A stretch of 64,000 nucleotides of DNA, from contig NZ_LR812090.1 of assembly GCF_903772925.1 (NCBI RefSeq), positions 4,167,802-4,231,801 of the forward strand. Direction: 5' to 3'. The notes below the pieces were generated by a model. It saw nothing but the letters and a program-made list of their open reading frames with translations, had not been told where the DNA came from and searched no databases. A program made the translations under genes and the position numbers. Of the stretch, positions 34,983 through 44,266 are shown piece by piece. Each line of letters opens with the position of its first letter. The first letter of the stretch is position 1. The DNA comes from Alteromonas macleodii (GTDB taxonomy: Bacteria; Pseudomonadota; Gammaproteobacteria; Enterobacterales; Alteromonadaceae).

Positions 34983-35906
34983 ATGCATAACCACTATGTA
35001 GGGCGCTTTGCTCCCTCACCCTCCGGCCAATTACATTTCGGTTCACTCGTTACTGCTGTTGCCAGCTACCTAGACGCGAAAAGCCACAACGGCACGTGGT
35101 TGCTTCGCATGGAAGACATCGACGAACCACGCTGCATAGCAGGCGTCGACAAGGACATCCTTACCACACTAGAAGCCCATGGTTTGTATTGGGATGGCGA
35201 TGTCATTTACCAAAGTCAGCAACATCCTCGTTATCAAGAACTTCTCGATGACTTACTTACACAAGAAAAAGCCTATTTTTGCACCTGTACACGTAAGCAA
35301 ATTAAAGCTATGGGCGGTATCTATAACGGCAATTGTCGGGGCAAGACAGTGTGTTCAGCCACCCAAGACTGTGCACTGCGCCTAAAAGTAGATACGCCAC
35401 TTGAAGCTTTTGAAGATGTGCTCATGGGTAAGTTTACGCCTTCTAGTTCAAACGCCAGCTTAAACGCCGAAGATGTAGTACTTAAACGACGTGACGGTTT
35501 GTTTTCTTACAATCTAGTTGTTATTTTGGACGATGTATTTCAGCAAGTTAACTGTGTAATCAGAGGGTGCGACCTTATTGATGTAACGCCATTGCAGCGC
35601 GCGGTGTATAAAACACTCGGTTACACCGCCCCTCAATACGGGCATGTGCCGGTAGCGGCTGTCGCGCCAGGCAGAAAACTGAGTAAACAAAACCGAGCAG
35701 CCCCCGTTAACAACGATACAGCGCTAAATAATATTGTGCGTGTAATGGACTTTTTAGGCTTTTCCTTTCCAAATGCATCAGAATTTGATGATATTGATGC
35801 AGCGCTTAAAGCGGCTATTTCGATGTGGGATAGGAAAAAAGTAGTGAAAACACCCGAAATTATTGTTCCACAGCATGAATCCACTTATTATAGCGAACCT
35901 TTATAG
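34983..35906 (+). CDS. gluQ: glutamyl-Q tRNA(Asp) synthetase
   Basis: Charges the queuosine of tRNA-Asp with glutamate. A truncated GluRS: class I motif HFGS (in PSPSGQLHFGSLV), the catalytic ledge GTWLLRMEDIDEPR, zinc ligands CTC and later Tyr/Cys, and a KMSKS-like GRKLSKQN. No anticodon-binding domain, as expected (307 residues). Sits between dksA and pcnB. Confidence 0.96.
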   Translation: MHNHYVGRFAPSPSGQLHFGSLVTAVASYLDAKSHNGTWLLRMEDIDEPRCIAGVDKDILTTLEAHGLYWDGDVIYQSQQHPRYQELLDDLLTQEKAYFCTCTRKQIKAMGGIYNGNCRGKTVCSATQDCALRLKVDTPLEAFEDVLMGKFTPSSSNASLNAEDVVLKRRDGLFSYNLVVILDDVFQQVNCVIRGCDLIDVTPLQRAVYKTLGYTAPQYGHVPVAAVAPGRKLSKQNRAAPVNNDTALNNIVRVMDFLGFSFPNASEFDDIDAALKAAISMWDRKKVVKTPEIIVPQHESTYYSEPL

Positions 35907-35911
35907 TCTGC

Positions 35912-35929
35912 GGAGATACCATCATCATT
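35912..35929 (+). promoter_or_regulatory. ribosome site and non-AUG start region of pcnB
   Basis: GGAG (35912-35915) is followed by ATC ATC ATT at 35921-35929 in the pcnB frame, with no ATG or GTG before residue-aligned conserved sequence. The N-terminal IHRVFKSVKRAFSKE aligns with the E. coli PcnB start FTRVANFCRKVLSRE; E. coli pcnB is known to start at AUU. ATC at 35924 is the best aligned and best spaced (8 bases). Confidence 0.55.
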
Positions 35930-37327
35930 CATCGTGTTTTTAAATCTGTTAAGCGCGCTTTTTCAAAAGAGAGCTCGTCCTCTGACGCTTTGAAGCCAAG
36001 GACAATGACCCGTGGAGAACACGGTATTTCTCGTGAAGATGTAAGCGCAAATGCATTGAAAGTAATGTATCGCCTTAATGGAGCTGGCTTCGAATCCTAT
36101 TTGGTCGGAGGCTGTGTACGCGATATTTTGATGGGGCACGAACCAAAAGACTTCGATGTGGTGACTAACGCTACACCTGAACAGATTAAAGGTTTATTCA
36201 GAAACTGCCGCCTGATAGGCAGGCGCTTTCGCTTAGCTCATATTGTTTTTGGTCGAGAAATTATTGAAGTTGCCACATTTCGTGGTCACCACCAAGAGTC
36301 CGACGAAGACGAAAACTTGCCGAAGGGCAAAGCTATTGCAAAGCGTGACGCACATGGTCAGTTAGTCCGCGATAACGTATTTGGCTCTATCGAAGAAGAT
36401 GCTGAGCGCCGTGATTTTACCTTCAACGCCATGTATTACAGCGTGGCCGACTTTACGGTAAAAGACTTCGCTAACGGCTTAGCCGCCATAGAAAAGCGTG
36501 AAGTTGAGCTAATTGGCGACCCAGAAACACGCTACCGTGAAGACCCGGTGCGAATGCTACGCGCGGTACGTTTTGCCGTTAAACTTGGCATGAGCATCGA
36601 AGAGAAAACCGCGGCACCGATGAAATCTCTGGCGAATCTTCTCCAGAACATACCACCAGCACGTTTGTTTGAAGAAACCCTTAAATTGTTTTTATCGGGT
36701 AAAGGGGAAGAAACCTTCTTGATGCTGCACGAATACGGTTTAATTGAGCCTTTATTCCCTCAGCTTACGCCATTTTTAAAAGATGAAAACAGCCGCGAAA
36801 TGCAGTTTGTGCGCCGCGTACTTGCCAATACCGATGAACGCATTAACAACGATCAGCGTGTGACACCCGCTTTCCTTTATGCAGCACTACTATGGTATCC
36901 GGTTGAAGAGCAGTCTCAACGCTTGCAAAGCGAGTCTGGCTTAAACGCACACGATGCATTTAACATTGCATCAGGCGAAGTTATTGCCCGTCAGACGCAA
37001 CGCATTATGATCCCTAAGCGTTTCTCTACCGTGGTACGTGACATCTGGATTTTACAGCAGCGTCTTCCTAAACGCTTTGGTCGTCGCGCGTTTCAATTGC
37101 TTACTCACCCGAAATTCAGAGCTGGCTATGACTTTTTATTGGCTCGAGGCCAAATAGAAGGCGGCGATTTGCTTGAGCTAGCTCAGTGGTGGACGCACTT
37201 CCAGCACGCTGACAATGGTAAACAAAAAGGTATGCTTAACGCGCTTCGCAAAAGCGAGGGTGGCGGAAAAGGTGCACCGCGAAAACGCAAGCGTAAACCC
37301 GCAGCGAAACGAGGTCCAGATGCATAA
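35924..37327 (+). CDS. pcnB: poly(A) polymerase I
   Basis: Adds 3' poly(A) tails that promote RNA decay. Nucleotidyltransferase core: LVGGCVRDILMGHEPKDFDVVTNATPEQ (the DxD metal pair), FRNCRLIGRRFRLAHIVFG, and RRDFTFNAMYY; then RNA-binding domains and a Lys/Arg-rich tail (PRKRKRKPAAKRG). The start is put at the ATC of 35924 because of alignment with E. coli, a good ribosome site and no usual start codon; the first usual starts would be TTG 35990 or ATG 36005, both cutting off the conserved tail. The stop overlaps folK by 8 bases. Confidence 0.93.
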   Translation: MIHRVFKSVKRAFSKESSSSDALKPRTMTRGEHGISREDVSANALKVMYRLNGAGFESYLVGGCVRDILMGHEPKDFDVVTNATPEQIKGLFRNCRLIGRRFRLAHIVFGREIIEVATFRGHHQESDEDENLPKGKAIAKRDAHGQLVRDNVFGSIEEDAERRDFTFNAMYYSVADFTVKDFANGLAAIEKREVELIGDPETRYREDPVRMLRAVRFAVKLGMSIEEKTAAPMKSLANLLQNIPPARLFEETLKLFLSGKGEETFLMLHEYGLIEPLFPQLTPFLKDENSREMQFVRRVLANTDERINNDQRVTPAFLYAALLWYPVEEQSQRLQSESGLNAHDAFNIASGEVIARQTQRIMIPKRFSTVVRDIWILQQRLPKRFGRRAFQLLTHPKFRAGYDFLLARGQIEGGDLLELAQWWTHFQHADNGKQKGMLNALRKSEGGGKGAPRKRKRKPAAKRGPDA

Positions 37328-37835
37328 AGAGCATGTTTACATTGGCGTAGGTAGCAACCTTGGTAATAGCCAGGAAAAAGCGCAGCGTGCGTTTGATGCC
37401 ATTAGCCAATTAGAAGATACTCGCGTACTTAAAACCTCTTCGCTTTATTCCAGTAAGCCGATGGGGCCGCAAGACCAACCTGACTATATTAATGCAGTAT
37501 GCTTAATAGAAACGTCGCTTAAACCTCACGGACTGTTAAAACAACTTCAGCGGATAGAGCTAGAAGAAGGTCGCGAGCGTAAGGGTGAACGCTGGGGCCC
37601 GCGCACGCTAGACTTAGATATATTGCTATACGGCAGTGAAACTATCGATACTGCAGATTTGATTATTCCTCACTACGGTATGGCAGAGCGTGAGTTCGTT
37701 ATGGTCCCCTTGTTTGAAATTGCCCCTAATATGGTAATGCACGACGGTAAGCCTATTTCAGCGTGGGTTGCTAACTGCTCGCTAGACGGACTTAGTCGCC
37801 TGCGAGACTTCCAATTAGCGACAAAATCCGTATAG
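37320..37835 (+). CDS. folK: 2-amino-4-hydroxy-6-hydroxymethyldihydropteridine pyrophosphokinase
   Basis: Second-last pterin step of folate synthesis (pyrophosphate transfer to hydroxymethyl-dihydropterin). HPPK motifs: [39 protein letters not shown] and DLDILLYG. Start ATG 37320 overlaps the end of pcnB; a frame beginning earlier inside pcnB is not supported. 171 residues. Confidence 0.96.
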   Translation: MHKEHVYIGVGSNLGNSQEKAQRAFDAISQLEDTRVLKTSSLYSSKPMGPQDQPDYINAVCLIETSLKPHGLLKQLQRIELEEGRERKGERWGPRTLDLDILLYGSETIDTADLIIPHYGMAEREFVMVPLFEIAPNMVMHDGKPISAWVANCSLDGLSRLRDFQLATKSV

Positions 37836-37876
37836 TTCGCCACACGATATCAACAAATATCAATCCGAGACATGTC

Positions 37877-38671
37877 ATGAAGAAAGTAACAGTATCTGGC
37901 TTGCTTAAGAAAAAGCAGGCCGGGGAAAAGATCACCTCTTTAACCGCTTACGACGCCAGCTTCGCCAAAATGTTCGACGAACAAGGCGTGGACGCCCTGC
38001 TTATCGGCGACTCTTTAGGCATGGTTCTTCAAGGTGAAGACGACACCCTACCGGTAACTATCGACGATATTGCTTATCACACAAAAAGTGTACGACGTGG
38101 TACTGAGCGCGCTTTCGTTTTAGCTGATATGCCATTCATGTCTTACGCTACACCAGAGCAGACCTATACTAATGCAGCAAAGCTAATGGCTGCCGGTGCT
38201 AGCATGGTAAAGATGGAAGGCGGAAGCTGGTTATGCGACACCATTAAAGGCTTAAACCTTCGCGGCGTGCCCGTGTGCGGGCATCTAGGCTTAACACCCC
38301 AGTCAGTTCACGTATTCGGTGGATTTAAAGTACAAGGTCGTGAAGCAAGCCAAGCAGAAAAGCTGCTTAGCGAAGCAAAAGCATTAGAAGAAGCCGGTAT
38401 TCAGCTACTAGTACTTGAGTGCGTACCTTCATCATTAGGAAAAGCAGTCAGCGAAGCCTTAACTATACCAGTAATAGGCATAGGCGCAGGTAAAGATACC
38501 GACGGCCAAATTCTAGTAATGCACGATATGTTTGGTATCAGCGCCAACTACATGCCCAAGTTCTCCAAGAACTACCTTGTAGAAACCGGTGATATGCGTA
38601 AAGCAGTGTCAAAATACATTGAAGATGTGCAAAGTGGTGCGTTTCCTTCTGCTGAACACAGCTTCGAATAA
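37877..38671 (+). CDS. panB: 3-methyl-2-oxobutanoate hydroxymethyltransferase
   Basis: First step of pantoate synthesis: ketopantoate from 2-oxoisovalerate and methylene-[36 protein letters not shown], the Mg-binding VKMEGG and [19 protein letters not shown] are conserved. 264 residues. It precedes panC by 11 bases, forming one operon with folK/pcnB upstream. Confidence 0.97.
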   Translation: MKKVTVSGLLKKKQAGEKITSLTAYDASFAKMFDEQGVDALLIGDSLGMVLQGEDDTLPVTIDDIAYHTKSVRRGTERAFVLADMPFMSYATPEQTYTNAAKLMAAGASMVKMEGGSWLCDTIKGLNLRGVPVCGHLGLTPQSVHVFGGFKVQGREASQAEKLLSEAKALEEAGIQLLVLECVPSSLGKAVSEALTIPVIGIGAGKDTDGQILVMHDMFGISANYMPKFSKNYLVETGDMRKAVSKYIEDVQSGAFPSAEHSFE

Positions 38672-38682
38672 CGGGGTAAAAT

Positions 38683-39534
38683 ATGAAGGTGCTTGATAGT
38701 ATTTCAGCATTGCGCGACACCGTAAATACGTGGCGTCGAAATGGTGAAACCGTAGGCTTTGTTCCCACGATGGGCAACCTGCACGACGGTCATCTTAAAC
38801 TAGTCAAAAAAGCAAAAGCACACAACGATAAAGTGGTGGTAAGCATTTTTGTAAACCCCATGCAGTTTGGTGCGAATGAAGATTTAGATGCCTACCCACG
38901 TACCATAGAAGAAGATAAAGCTAAGCTTATTTCTGTGGGTGCTGATGCTGTATTTTTGCCTAGCGTCGCTGAGATGTACCCAGCAGGACTAGACGCGCAA
39001 ACCTTTGTTGAAGTGCCTGGTATATCAGACTCTCACTGTGGCGCCAGTCGTCCAGGACATTTTCGCGGTGTGGCAACCGTGGTTACTAAGCTGTTTAACA
39101 TGGTACAGCCAGACGATGCTTTCTTTGGCGAGAAAGATTTCCAGCAGCTACAAGTGATCCGCGCTTTAGCGCGCGACTTGTCAATGGCGGTAAAAGTTCA
39201 TGGCGTACCTACCGAGCGCGAGGCGTCAGGTCTGGCAATGAGCTCTAGAAATGGGTACTTGACTGAGTCTGAAAAAGCCACAGCAAGCGCTATTTTTGAA
39301 GAGATGCAGCGTATTAAAGCGAGCATCGAAAATGGTAATACTAACTTTGCTGAGCTTGAAAATATTATGGTTGCTAACCTTGAAGCGAAAGGCTTTAAGA
39401 AAGACTACTGCCAGGTAGTTAACGCAGCTACGTTTGAAGCGGCTAGCGATAGCGACAAAGAGCTAGTATTACTAGTTGCTATGTTTATGGGTAAAACCCG
39501 TTTAATCGACAACATGCAAATTACACGACGTTAA
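38683..39534 (+). CDS. panC: pantothenate synthetase
   Basis: ATP-dependent joining of pantoate and beta-alanine. FVPTMGNLHDGHLKLVKKA (HxGH-like motif), VNPMQFGANEDLDAYPRT, RPGHFRGVATVVTKLFN, FFGEKDFQQL and a KMSKS-like SSRNGYL are present. 283 residues. In E. coli panD follows; here the convergent panP occupies that place. Confidence 0.97.
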   Translation: MKVLDSISALRDTVNTWRRNGETVGFVPTMGNLHDGHLKLVKKAKAHNDKVVVSIFVNPMQFGANEDLDAYPRTIEEDKAKLISVGADAVFLPSVAEMYPAGLDAQTFVEVPGISDSHCGASRPGHFRGVATVVTKLFNMVQPDDAFFGEKDFQQLQVIRALARDLSMAVKVHGVPTEREASGLAMSSRNGYLTESEKATASAIFEEMQRIKASIENGNTNFAELENIMVANLEAKGFKKDYCQVVNAATFEAASDSDKELVLLVAMFMGKTRLIDNMQITRR

Positions 39535-39554
39535 GCGAAAGCCAGTTATAAACG

Positions 39555-39606
39555 AAAAAACGCCCGATGCAACACTCTTAAACAGAGCCAGCACCGGGCG
39601 TTTTTG
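39555..39606. terminator. bidirectional terminator between panC and panP
   Basis: AAAAAACGCCCG and CGGGCGTTTTT form a stem around a loop of about 28 bases, with A- and T-runs at both sides. Confidence 0.7.
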
Positions 39607-39702
39607 TTTGTTCGTTTTGAAACGTTAGCTTTTTCGTTAGCCTAGAAACTACTCGAATTTAAAAAGCTAACATCTTAGAGGCTAGCACTTAAGATGCTTC
39701 AC

Positions 39703-41337
39703 CTAAGAAGCTAGAGTTTCTGTTTCGCTAACAAACTCCATAAGGTCCTTCCACGCTTGTGTTTCTTTCGCAATAAGATGCTGCTCAGCCAAAATAGCGG
39801 CCAAATCATTATGGCTCGTTAACGGGTTGGCTAACACCACCCGAAATACGGTAATACACTGAGACGGGTAATCTGGCGCTTCTAAACGAGTACGAGATAC
39901 GAATGACTTACCAGCTTCACGCTGTTGCTTTTGTACTGCGACAACAAGCGCGTCAACTTTCTGGTTAATCGCATTGCGCGTTTGGGCGTTAGCGTGCTTT
40001 AACTTTTCTTGTACCTCTTCAGGGCACACTCGATACGTTAATAGCGATAACGTTGGCGTAGTAGTTAATTCAAAGTCACTCGCCTTATCTATCATTTGTG
40101 AAAAGTCTTTGGCTTTATCGATACTGCGATCAATAAGGAGTTCGTAACCTTTGCGACCAAATATATGCAGCGCCGAGTACACCATCATAGCCATACCGTT
40201 ACGGGAGCCCTCTAGCGTGGTAGCGCCTAAATCTTTAGAGCCTGCACGCAGTATATACTGAGCATGGTGTCTAACCGCGTTGGCATTTTGTGGGTCTTTA
40301 AAAAGTGCCATGCCCGCGCCCATCGGCACGTACATTTGCTTGTGGGCATCAATGGTGACTGAGTCTGCACGCTCAATACCCTTTAATCGGTCGCGATAAC
40401 GCGCTGAAAATAGGGTAGCGCCGCCCCAAGCTGCGTCTACGTGGAACCAGCAGCCCAGCTCTTTTGCAACGTCAGCAAGTTCATCCAGCGGGTCGACGTG
40501 ACCGGTCTCAGTGGTACCGCCCACACCAACGATAGCAAGAAGCTTATTCCCCTCTTCTTGATAACGTTTACCAATGCGAAGGGCTTTCGCTGGATCTAAG
40601 GTTTGTTTCGGCGCAGCTACCGTTAACAGCTGCTCGCGACCTAAACCTAGTACGTCTACTGCTTTTGATAATGAGTAGTGGCCGCGTTTACTGCACATCA
40701 CCCCTAAGTTATTAATATCGTAGTGACGATAAGCAGCGGCGAGACCAGCTTTAGCTACGCCTGAAAAGCCTTTTTGTGGGCCGAGCAATTTATTACGAGC
40801 TACCCACAAAGCAGTGATATTAGCGATAGTACCGCCTGAACAGAATGCGCCTAATGAGTGAGCTGCACTATGCAAGTGCTCATCATAAAAACCTTGAGGC
40901 TGGTCGTAGACAAGGTTGTGCATCATACCCAGCACTTGACGTTCTAGGGGCGTAAACGCTTTAGAGGTCTCTATTTTAACTAGGTTCTGGTTAAGCCCTA
41001 CCATTAGCTTAGAAAGCGGTAGATGGAAATAAGGCAGCGCAGAGGTCATGTGACCAATAAAAGTAGGCGAGTAAGTATTTACAGAGTGCGCAACGAGCTT
41101 ATCAAGTAAGCTTTCAGCGTGAGTGGACACAAACTCAGGTGACTCAGGCACTTTGGAGTCTGAAAAATCTTTTTCAATTTCTTCTAACGACGTTTTTTTT
41201 GTCACTACATGCTGTGACAAAAAATCTAAGATATTGTCAGATAAATGCTGCTCTATTTGAGCCAGCTTTGAGTCTTTGTGTTCAGGTTTGGTAAAGACCC
41301 TAAACAGGTGCTCTAAACTAACTTGCGCTTCACCCAC
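39703..41337 (-). CDS. panP: PLP-dependent aspartate 1-decarboxylase PanP
   Basis: Makes beta-alanine from aspartate, replacing the pyruvoyl enzyme PanD. Family: group II amino-acid decarboxylases; PLP lysine Lys333 in DAHKQMYVPMGAG, HVDAAWGGATLF and CSGGTIANITALWVARN. Length 544 and the N-terminal domain fit the PanP proteins known from Vibrio. Start GTG 41337 with GAGGTG about 10 bases before. Its place next to panBC, and no panD in the window, supports the role over glutamate decarboxylase. Confidence 0.88.
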   Translation of the reverse strand: MGEAQVSLEHLFRVFTKPEHKDSKLAQIEQHLSDNILDFLSQHVVTKKTSLEEIEKDFSDSKVPESPEFVSTHAESLLDKLVAHSVNTYSPTFIGHMTSALPYFHLPLSKLMVGLNQNLVKIETSKAFTPLERQVLGMMHNLVYDQPQGFYDEHLHSAAHSLGAFCSGGTIANITALWVARNKLLGPQKGFSGVAKAGLAAAYRHYDINNLGVMCSKRGHYSLSKAVDVLGLGREQLLTVAAPKQTLDPAKALRIGKRYQEEGNKLLAIVGVGGTTETGHVDPLDELADVAKELGCWFHVDAAWGGATLFSARYRDRLKGIERADSVTIDAHKQMYVPMGAGMALFKDPQNANAVRHHAQYILRAGSKDLGATTLEGSRNGMAMMVYSALHIFGRKGYELLIDRSIDKAKDFSQMIDKASDFELTTTPTLSLLTYRVCPEEVQEKLKHANAQTRNAINQKVDALVVAVQKQQREAGKSFVSRTRLEAPDYPSQCITVFRVVLANPLTSHNDLAAILAEQHLIAKETQAWKDLMEFVSETETLAS

Positions 41338-41897
41338 TCAACACACCTCATACTTTAAACAATCACACATTTCGCTTACATTTATTGGGCGAAATAAACA
41401 GGCGGTTTTGTAGGATACCGGCCTGACACTTACTTTTCCTTTTAGCCATTTAGCATGCTTCTTAAACAGCAGCTATTTAACCCCTATACCTCGTTGCTAC
41501 ATAAAAACGAGATATCGGCTAGGCTAATGCGCGTTGACGCGGTCCATTCGTTGCCAAACCTGAAACTTATCACAATACTTTCAGGGTGTGGCACTTTACA
41601 TCAGTTTGCAATGCTCGCCAAGAGGTAGAGACCGCCAATTCACTGTCTTATGTGAAACATTCAGACTAGTTAGTCAATTTTCATGGACATGACGGACACA
41701 CTATACCTTTAGCTGCCTAGTGATGTGACCTGCAAGGATAAACCATACTTCTTTCAAATTAGTACCGCAAAATTTTGCACTCTCAACTATATTTAATTTA
41801 TGAATAGTGCGGATGTGCAGTCTGCTATAGCTGTTAAGTGCAGGTGTCAGCGACGTATCAGTCACTATTAGATACATTATTGCAAGGAGGTCGGTTT
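41338..41897. other. intergenic region between divergent panP and EAL gene
   Basis: 560 bases with no supported gene; promoters for both neighbours are expected. The EAL gene's strong ribosome site (AGGAGG, 41885-41890) is at its right end. Confidence 0.5.
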
Positions 41898-42629
41898 ATG
41901 CCCATACGCGAAATATCCGAGGATTTCTCCATAGAAGATATTGTCCCCTACTTTCAACCCATCGTTGACTTAAATAGCCAAGGAGTGTGGCGATACGAAT
42001 GCTTGGCACGCCTAATTACGCGAGGGGATAAAACATTTCTGCCCAGCGAATTTCTTTATCTTATCGAACGTGACCAGCATGTAAATTCACTTGCAGCAAG
42101 TATGTTCGTGCAATGTGCGAGTTACTTTCACGATGTGAATATTCCTTGGAATATTAATATTAGTGCCAAAGATTTATATAACCAGGAGCTCACCAACACA
42201 CTTATAACCCATTTAGCGAGTTACCCTGCGCCCGAGCGAGTGAGCATTGAAGTTAGTGCGTCTACAGCACTGTCCAACCCTAAAAACTTAACCGCCTTTA
42301 TAGAAAAAAGTATGCATGCCGGGCTTGGCGTTTTCATTGACAATGTAGGCTCTTGCCCTGGAAATATCCGGGCTTTGATGAACCTGCCAGTTCGAGGCAT
42401 AAAGCTAGCAGGCGGGCTAATCAAACATTACGATGAACAAGAGGCGGTAAGAGAGTATGTGGACTATTTATTGTCGCTGTGTGAACGACATAGCGTAAGC
42501 ACGATAGCTGAACACGTTGAAGATGAAGCGCATTTAGAACGCGTAAAGCGCCTGCCCATTCGCTATGCACAGGGCTATGTATTCAGCCCGCCTTTAGCGA
42601 ACGTGCGCTCTGCCACAGCACGGCATTAA
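41898..42629 (+). CDS. stand-alone degenerate EAL-domain protein
   Basis: A 243-residue protein made only of an EAL domain. Start ATG 41898 is set by AGGAGG seven bases before; the open frame continues upstream to a GTG at 41838 without such a site. Conserved: Glu in YECLARL, Asn in NINISAKD, Glu in VSIEVSAS, Lys in GIKLAGG, Glu in IAEHVED, Gln in YAQGYVFSPP. Changed: the catalytic Asp pair reads IDNVGS and KID has become KLA. It may bind c-di-GMP without cleaving it, or act through protein contacts. Confidence 0.85.
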   Translation: MPIREISEDFSIEDIVPYFQPIVDLNSQGVWRYECLARLITRGDKTFLPSEFLYLIERDQHVNSLAASMFVQCASYFHDVNIPWNINISAKDLYNQELTNTLITHLASYPAPERVSIEVSASTALSNPKNLTAFIEKSMHAGLGVFIDNVGSCPGNIRALMNLPVRGIKLAGGLIKHYDEQEAVREYVDYLLSLCERHSVSTIAEHVEDEAHLERVKRLPIRYAQGYVFSPPLANVRSATARH

Positions 42630-42671
42630 TAGGCTAGCCATTTGGCATTTTAGAAGAAGAAGGGCAAACGA

Positions 42672-42710
42672 AAAAGGGCGAGGTATTAAAGTAAGCTCCC
42701 CGCCCTTTTA
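42672..42710. terminator. bidirectional terminator
   Basis: AAAAGGGCG (42672-42680) and CGCCCTTTT (42701-42709) form a 9-base stem between the convergent EAL and methyltransferase genes. Confidence 0.75.
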
Positions 42711-42747
42711 TTCAAAGTAAGCTGCCGCTCAGATATTCAAAGCCTTA

Positions 42748-43425
42748 TTAACTTTCTTCGCTGCGACAATTTAGCTTCCAACAGGACTGTCCACTACCTC
42801 GGTACTTTCGTTCAAACGGCGTCATGTGATTGTCGCCGGTGACTTCAGATAAGTCTGACACCATGCCGTAGTGTTTAGCCGCTTGCGCAAATTCCATTAG
42901 GTAGATAAGCCAGTTGCTTCGCACCTCTATGTTAGGGGTGATCGCCATCAAATCCACCATGGCCGCGCTGCCGTGCCAACGCTTTTGAACTTGGGTCTTT
43001 TTGGGGTACGGGTTAGGGTAAAGCAAAAAGTGCTGCGTCACCTTCCAATTAGACTGTTTTACCAAGCGCCAAAAGTCATTCACATCAGCACGGATCACCC
43101 GATAGTTGTCCTGCTGCGCGCTGTAATGCTCATGCTTGTCGACCCGCAGGGCCGATTTATCAATGCCGATAACACGGGCATCGGGGTTAGCTCGTGCTAT
43201 GTTGGCCGTACTTTCGCCTACACCACAGCAAGAGTCTAAAATAACCTCTCCATTGAAGCCATTATCGGCATCAAGCCAGGCACTTACTTCATCAAAGGCG
43301 GCTTGCGTATGCTCGCTAATCGGTCGCTTGTTTTCACTGACTTGGTACTTTTTTACTAAGTCGTCTAACTTATCGTGAATACCCACCTGCGAGGTGGTGA
43401 TTTCTCTAGAGTTACCGCTTGCCAT
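42748..43425 (-). CDS. TrmB-like SAM-dependent methyltransferase
   Basis: A 225-residue class I methyltransferase resembling tRNA (guanine-N7) methyltransferase TrmB: SAM motif ILDSCCGVGESTANIA, GIDKSALRVDKHE, and YPNPYPKKTQVQKRWHG matching TrmB's PDPWPKKRHHKRR region. It differs from true TrmB in its motif I cysteines and the missing Arg-run, so it may be a paralogue with another target. Its start overlaps the stop of the ABC permease gene (TAATG), so it is the third gene of a yadG-yadH operon. Confidence 0.8.
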   Translation of the reverse strand: MASGNSREITTSQVGIHDKLDDLVKKYQVSENKRPISEHTQAAFDEVSAWLDADNGFNGEVILDSCCGVGESTANIARANPDARVIGIDKSALRVDKHEHYSAQQDNYRVIRADVNDFWRLVKQSNWKVTQHFLLYPNPYPKKTQVQKRWHGSAAMVDLMAITPNIEVRSNWLIYLMEFAQAAKHYGMVSDLSEVTGDNHMTPFERKYRGSGQSCWKLNCRSEES

Positions 43426-44240
43426 TAGCTACGAATACCTTGACCGGTTTTAAGTAAGTAGTACGCCACGCTAAACAGCAACGCGTTGAAGCCCACTAAC
43501 AAAGTCAGCGACAGTGTCACGTTTACGTCAGATACACCTAAGAAGCCGTATCGAAACCCGTTCACCATATATACAACAGGGTTCGCTTTACTCACCCATT
43601 GCCAGAATTCAGGCAATAGCGTAAGTGAATAAAACACGCCGCCTAGATAAGTTAACGGCGTTAAAACAAACGTTGGCACCACGCTGATATCATCAAAGGT
43701 TTTGGCAAACACTGCGTTAATCAGGCCTGCTGTAGCAAACAACGTAGAGGTGAGCAATAACGTCAGCGCAATAATGCCTAAATTATGTATTTGTACGTCA
43801 ACGAAAAATAGCGACACCAAGGTAACGATTATTCCTATGAGAATAGCGCGTGCTACACCGCCGCCCACATAGCCAAGAATGATGACCGAGGTGGGTACAG
43901 GCGATACCAATAGCTCTTCGATATTACGCTGGAACTTTGCGCTAAAAAATGAAGACGACACATTGGCGTAAGAGTTTGTGATCACCGACATCATAATGAG
44001 ACCCGGTACAATAAACTCCATGTAGGTAAAGCCCCCCATTTCGCCAATACGGTTACCGATAAGGCTACCGAATATAACGAAATAAAGGCTCATTGTAATA
44101 GCAGGTGGCACTAGGGTTTGTACCCATATGCGCAAAAAGCGCGTGCATTCTTTTATCCAAATCGTGGTTAGCGCTACATAGTTTTGTTTAAACCAACCCA
44201 CGTTTTCTTCTGTGTTCATTTGTGTACTTTCAGTTTTCAT
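43425..44240 (-). CDS. yadH: ABC-2 type permease (YadH-like)
   Basis: Six-helix membrane subunit of an ABC-2 exporter: YVALTTIWIKECTRFLRIW at the N-terminus, GLIMMSVITNSYANVSSSFF (conserved loop) and LTPLTYLGGVFYSLTLLPEFW. 271 residues. It lies 26 bases after its ATPase. Substrate is unknown in the family. Confidence 0.93.
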   Translation of the reverse strand: MKTESTQMNTEENVGWFKQNYVALTTIWIKECTRFLRIWVQTLVPPAITMSLYFVIFGSLIGNRIGEMGGFTYMEFIVPGLIMMSVITNSYANVSSSFFSAKFQRNIEELLVSPVPTSVIILGYVGGGVARAILIGIIVTLVSLFFVDVQIHNLGIIALTLLLTSTLFATAGLINAVFAKTFDDISVVPTFVLTPLTYLGGVFYSLTLLPEFWQWVSKANPVVYMVNGFRYGFLGVSDVNVTLSLTLLVGFNALLFSVAYYLLKTGQGIRS

Positions 44241-44266
44241 GTTCTTAACCTTTACCTGCTATGGGT

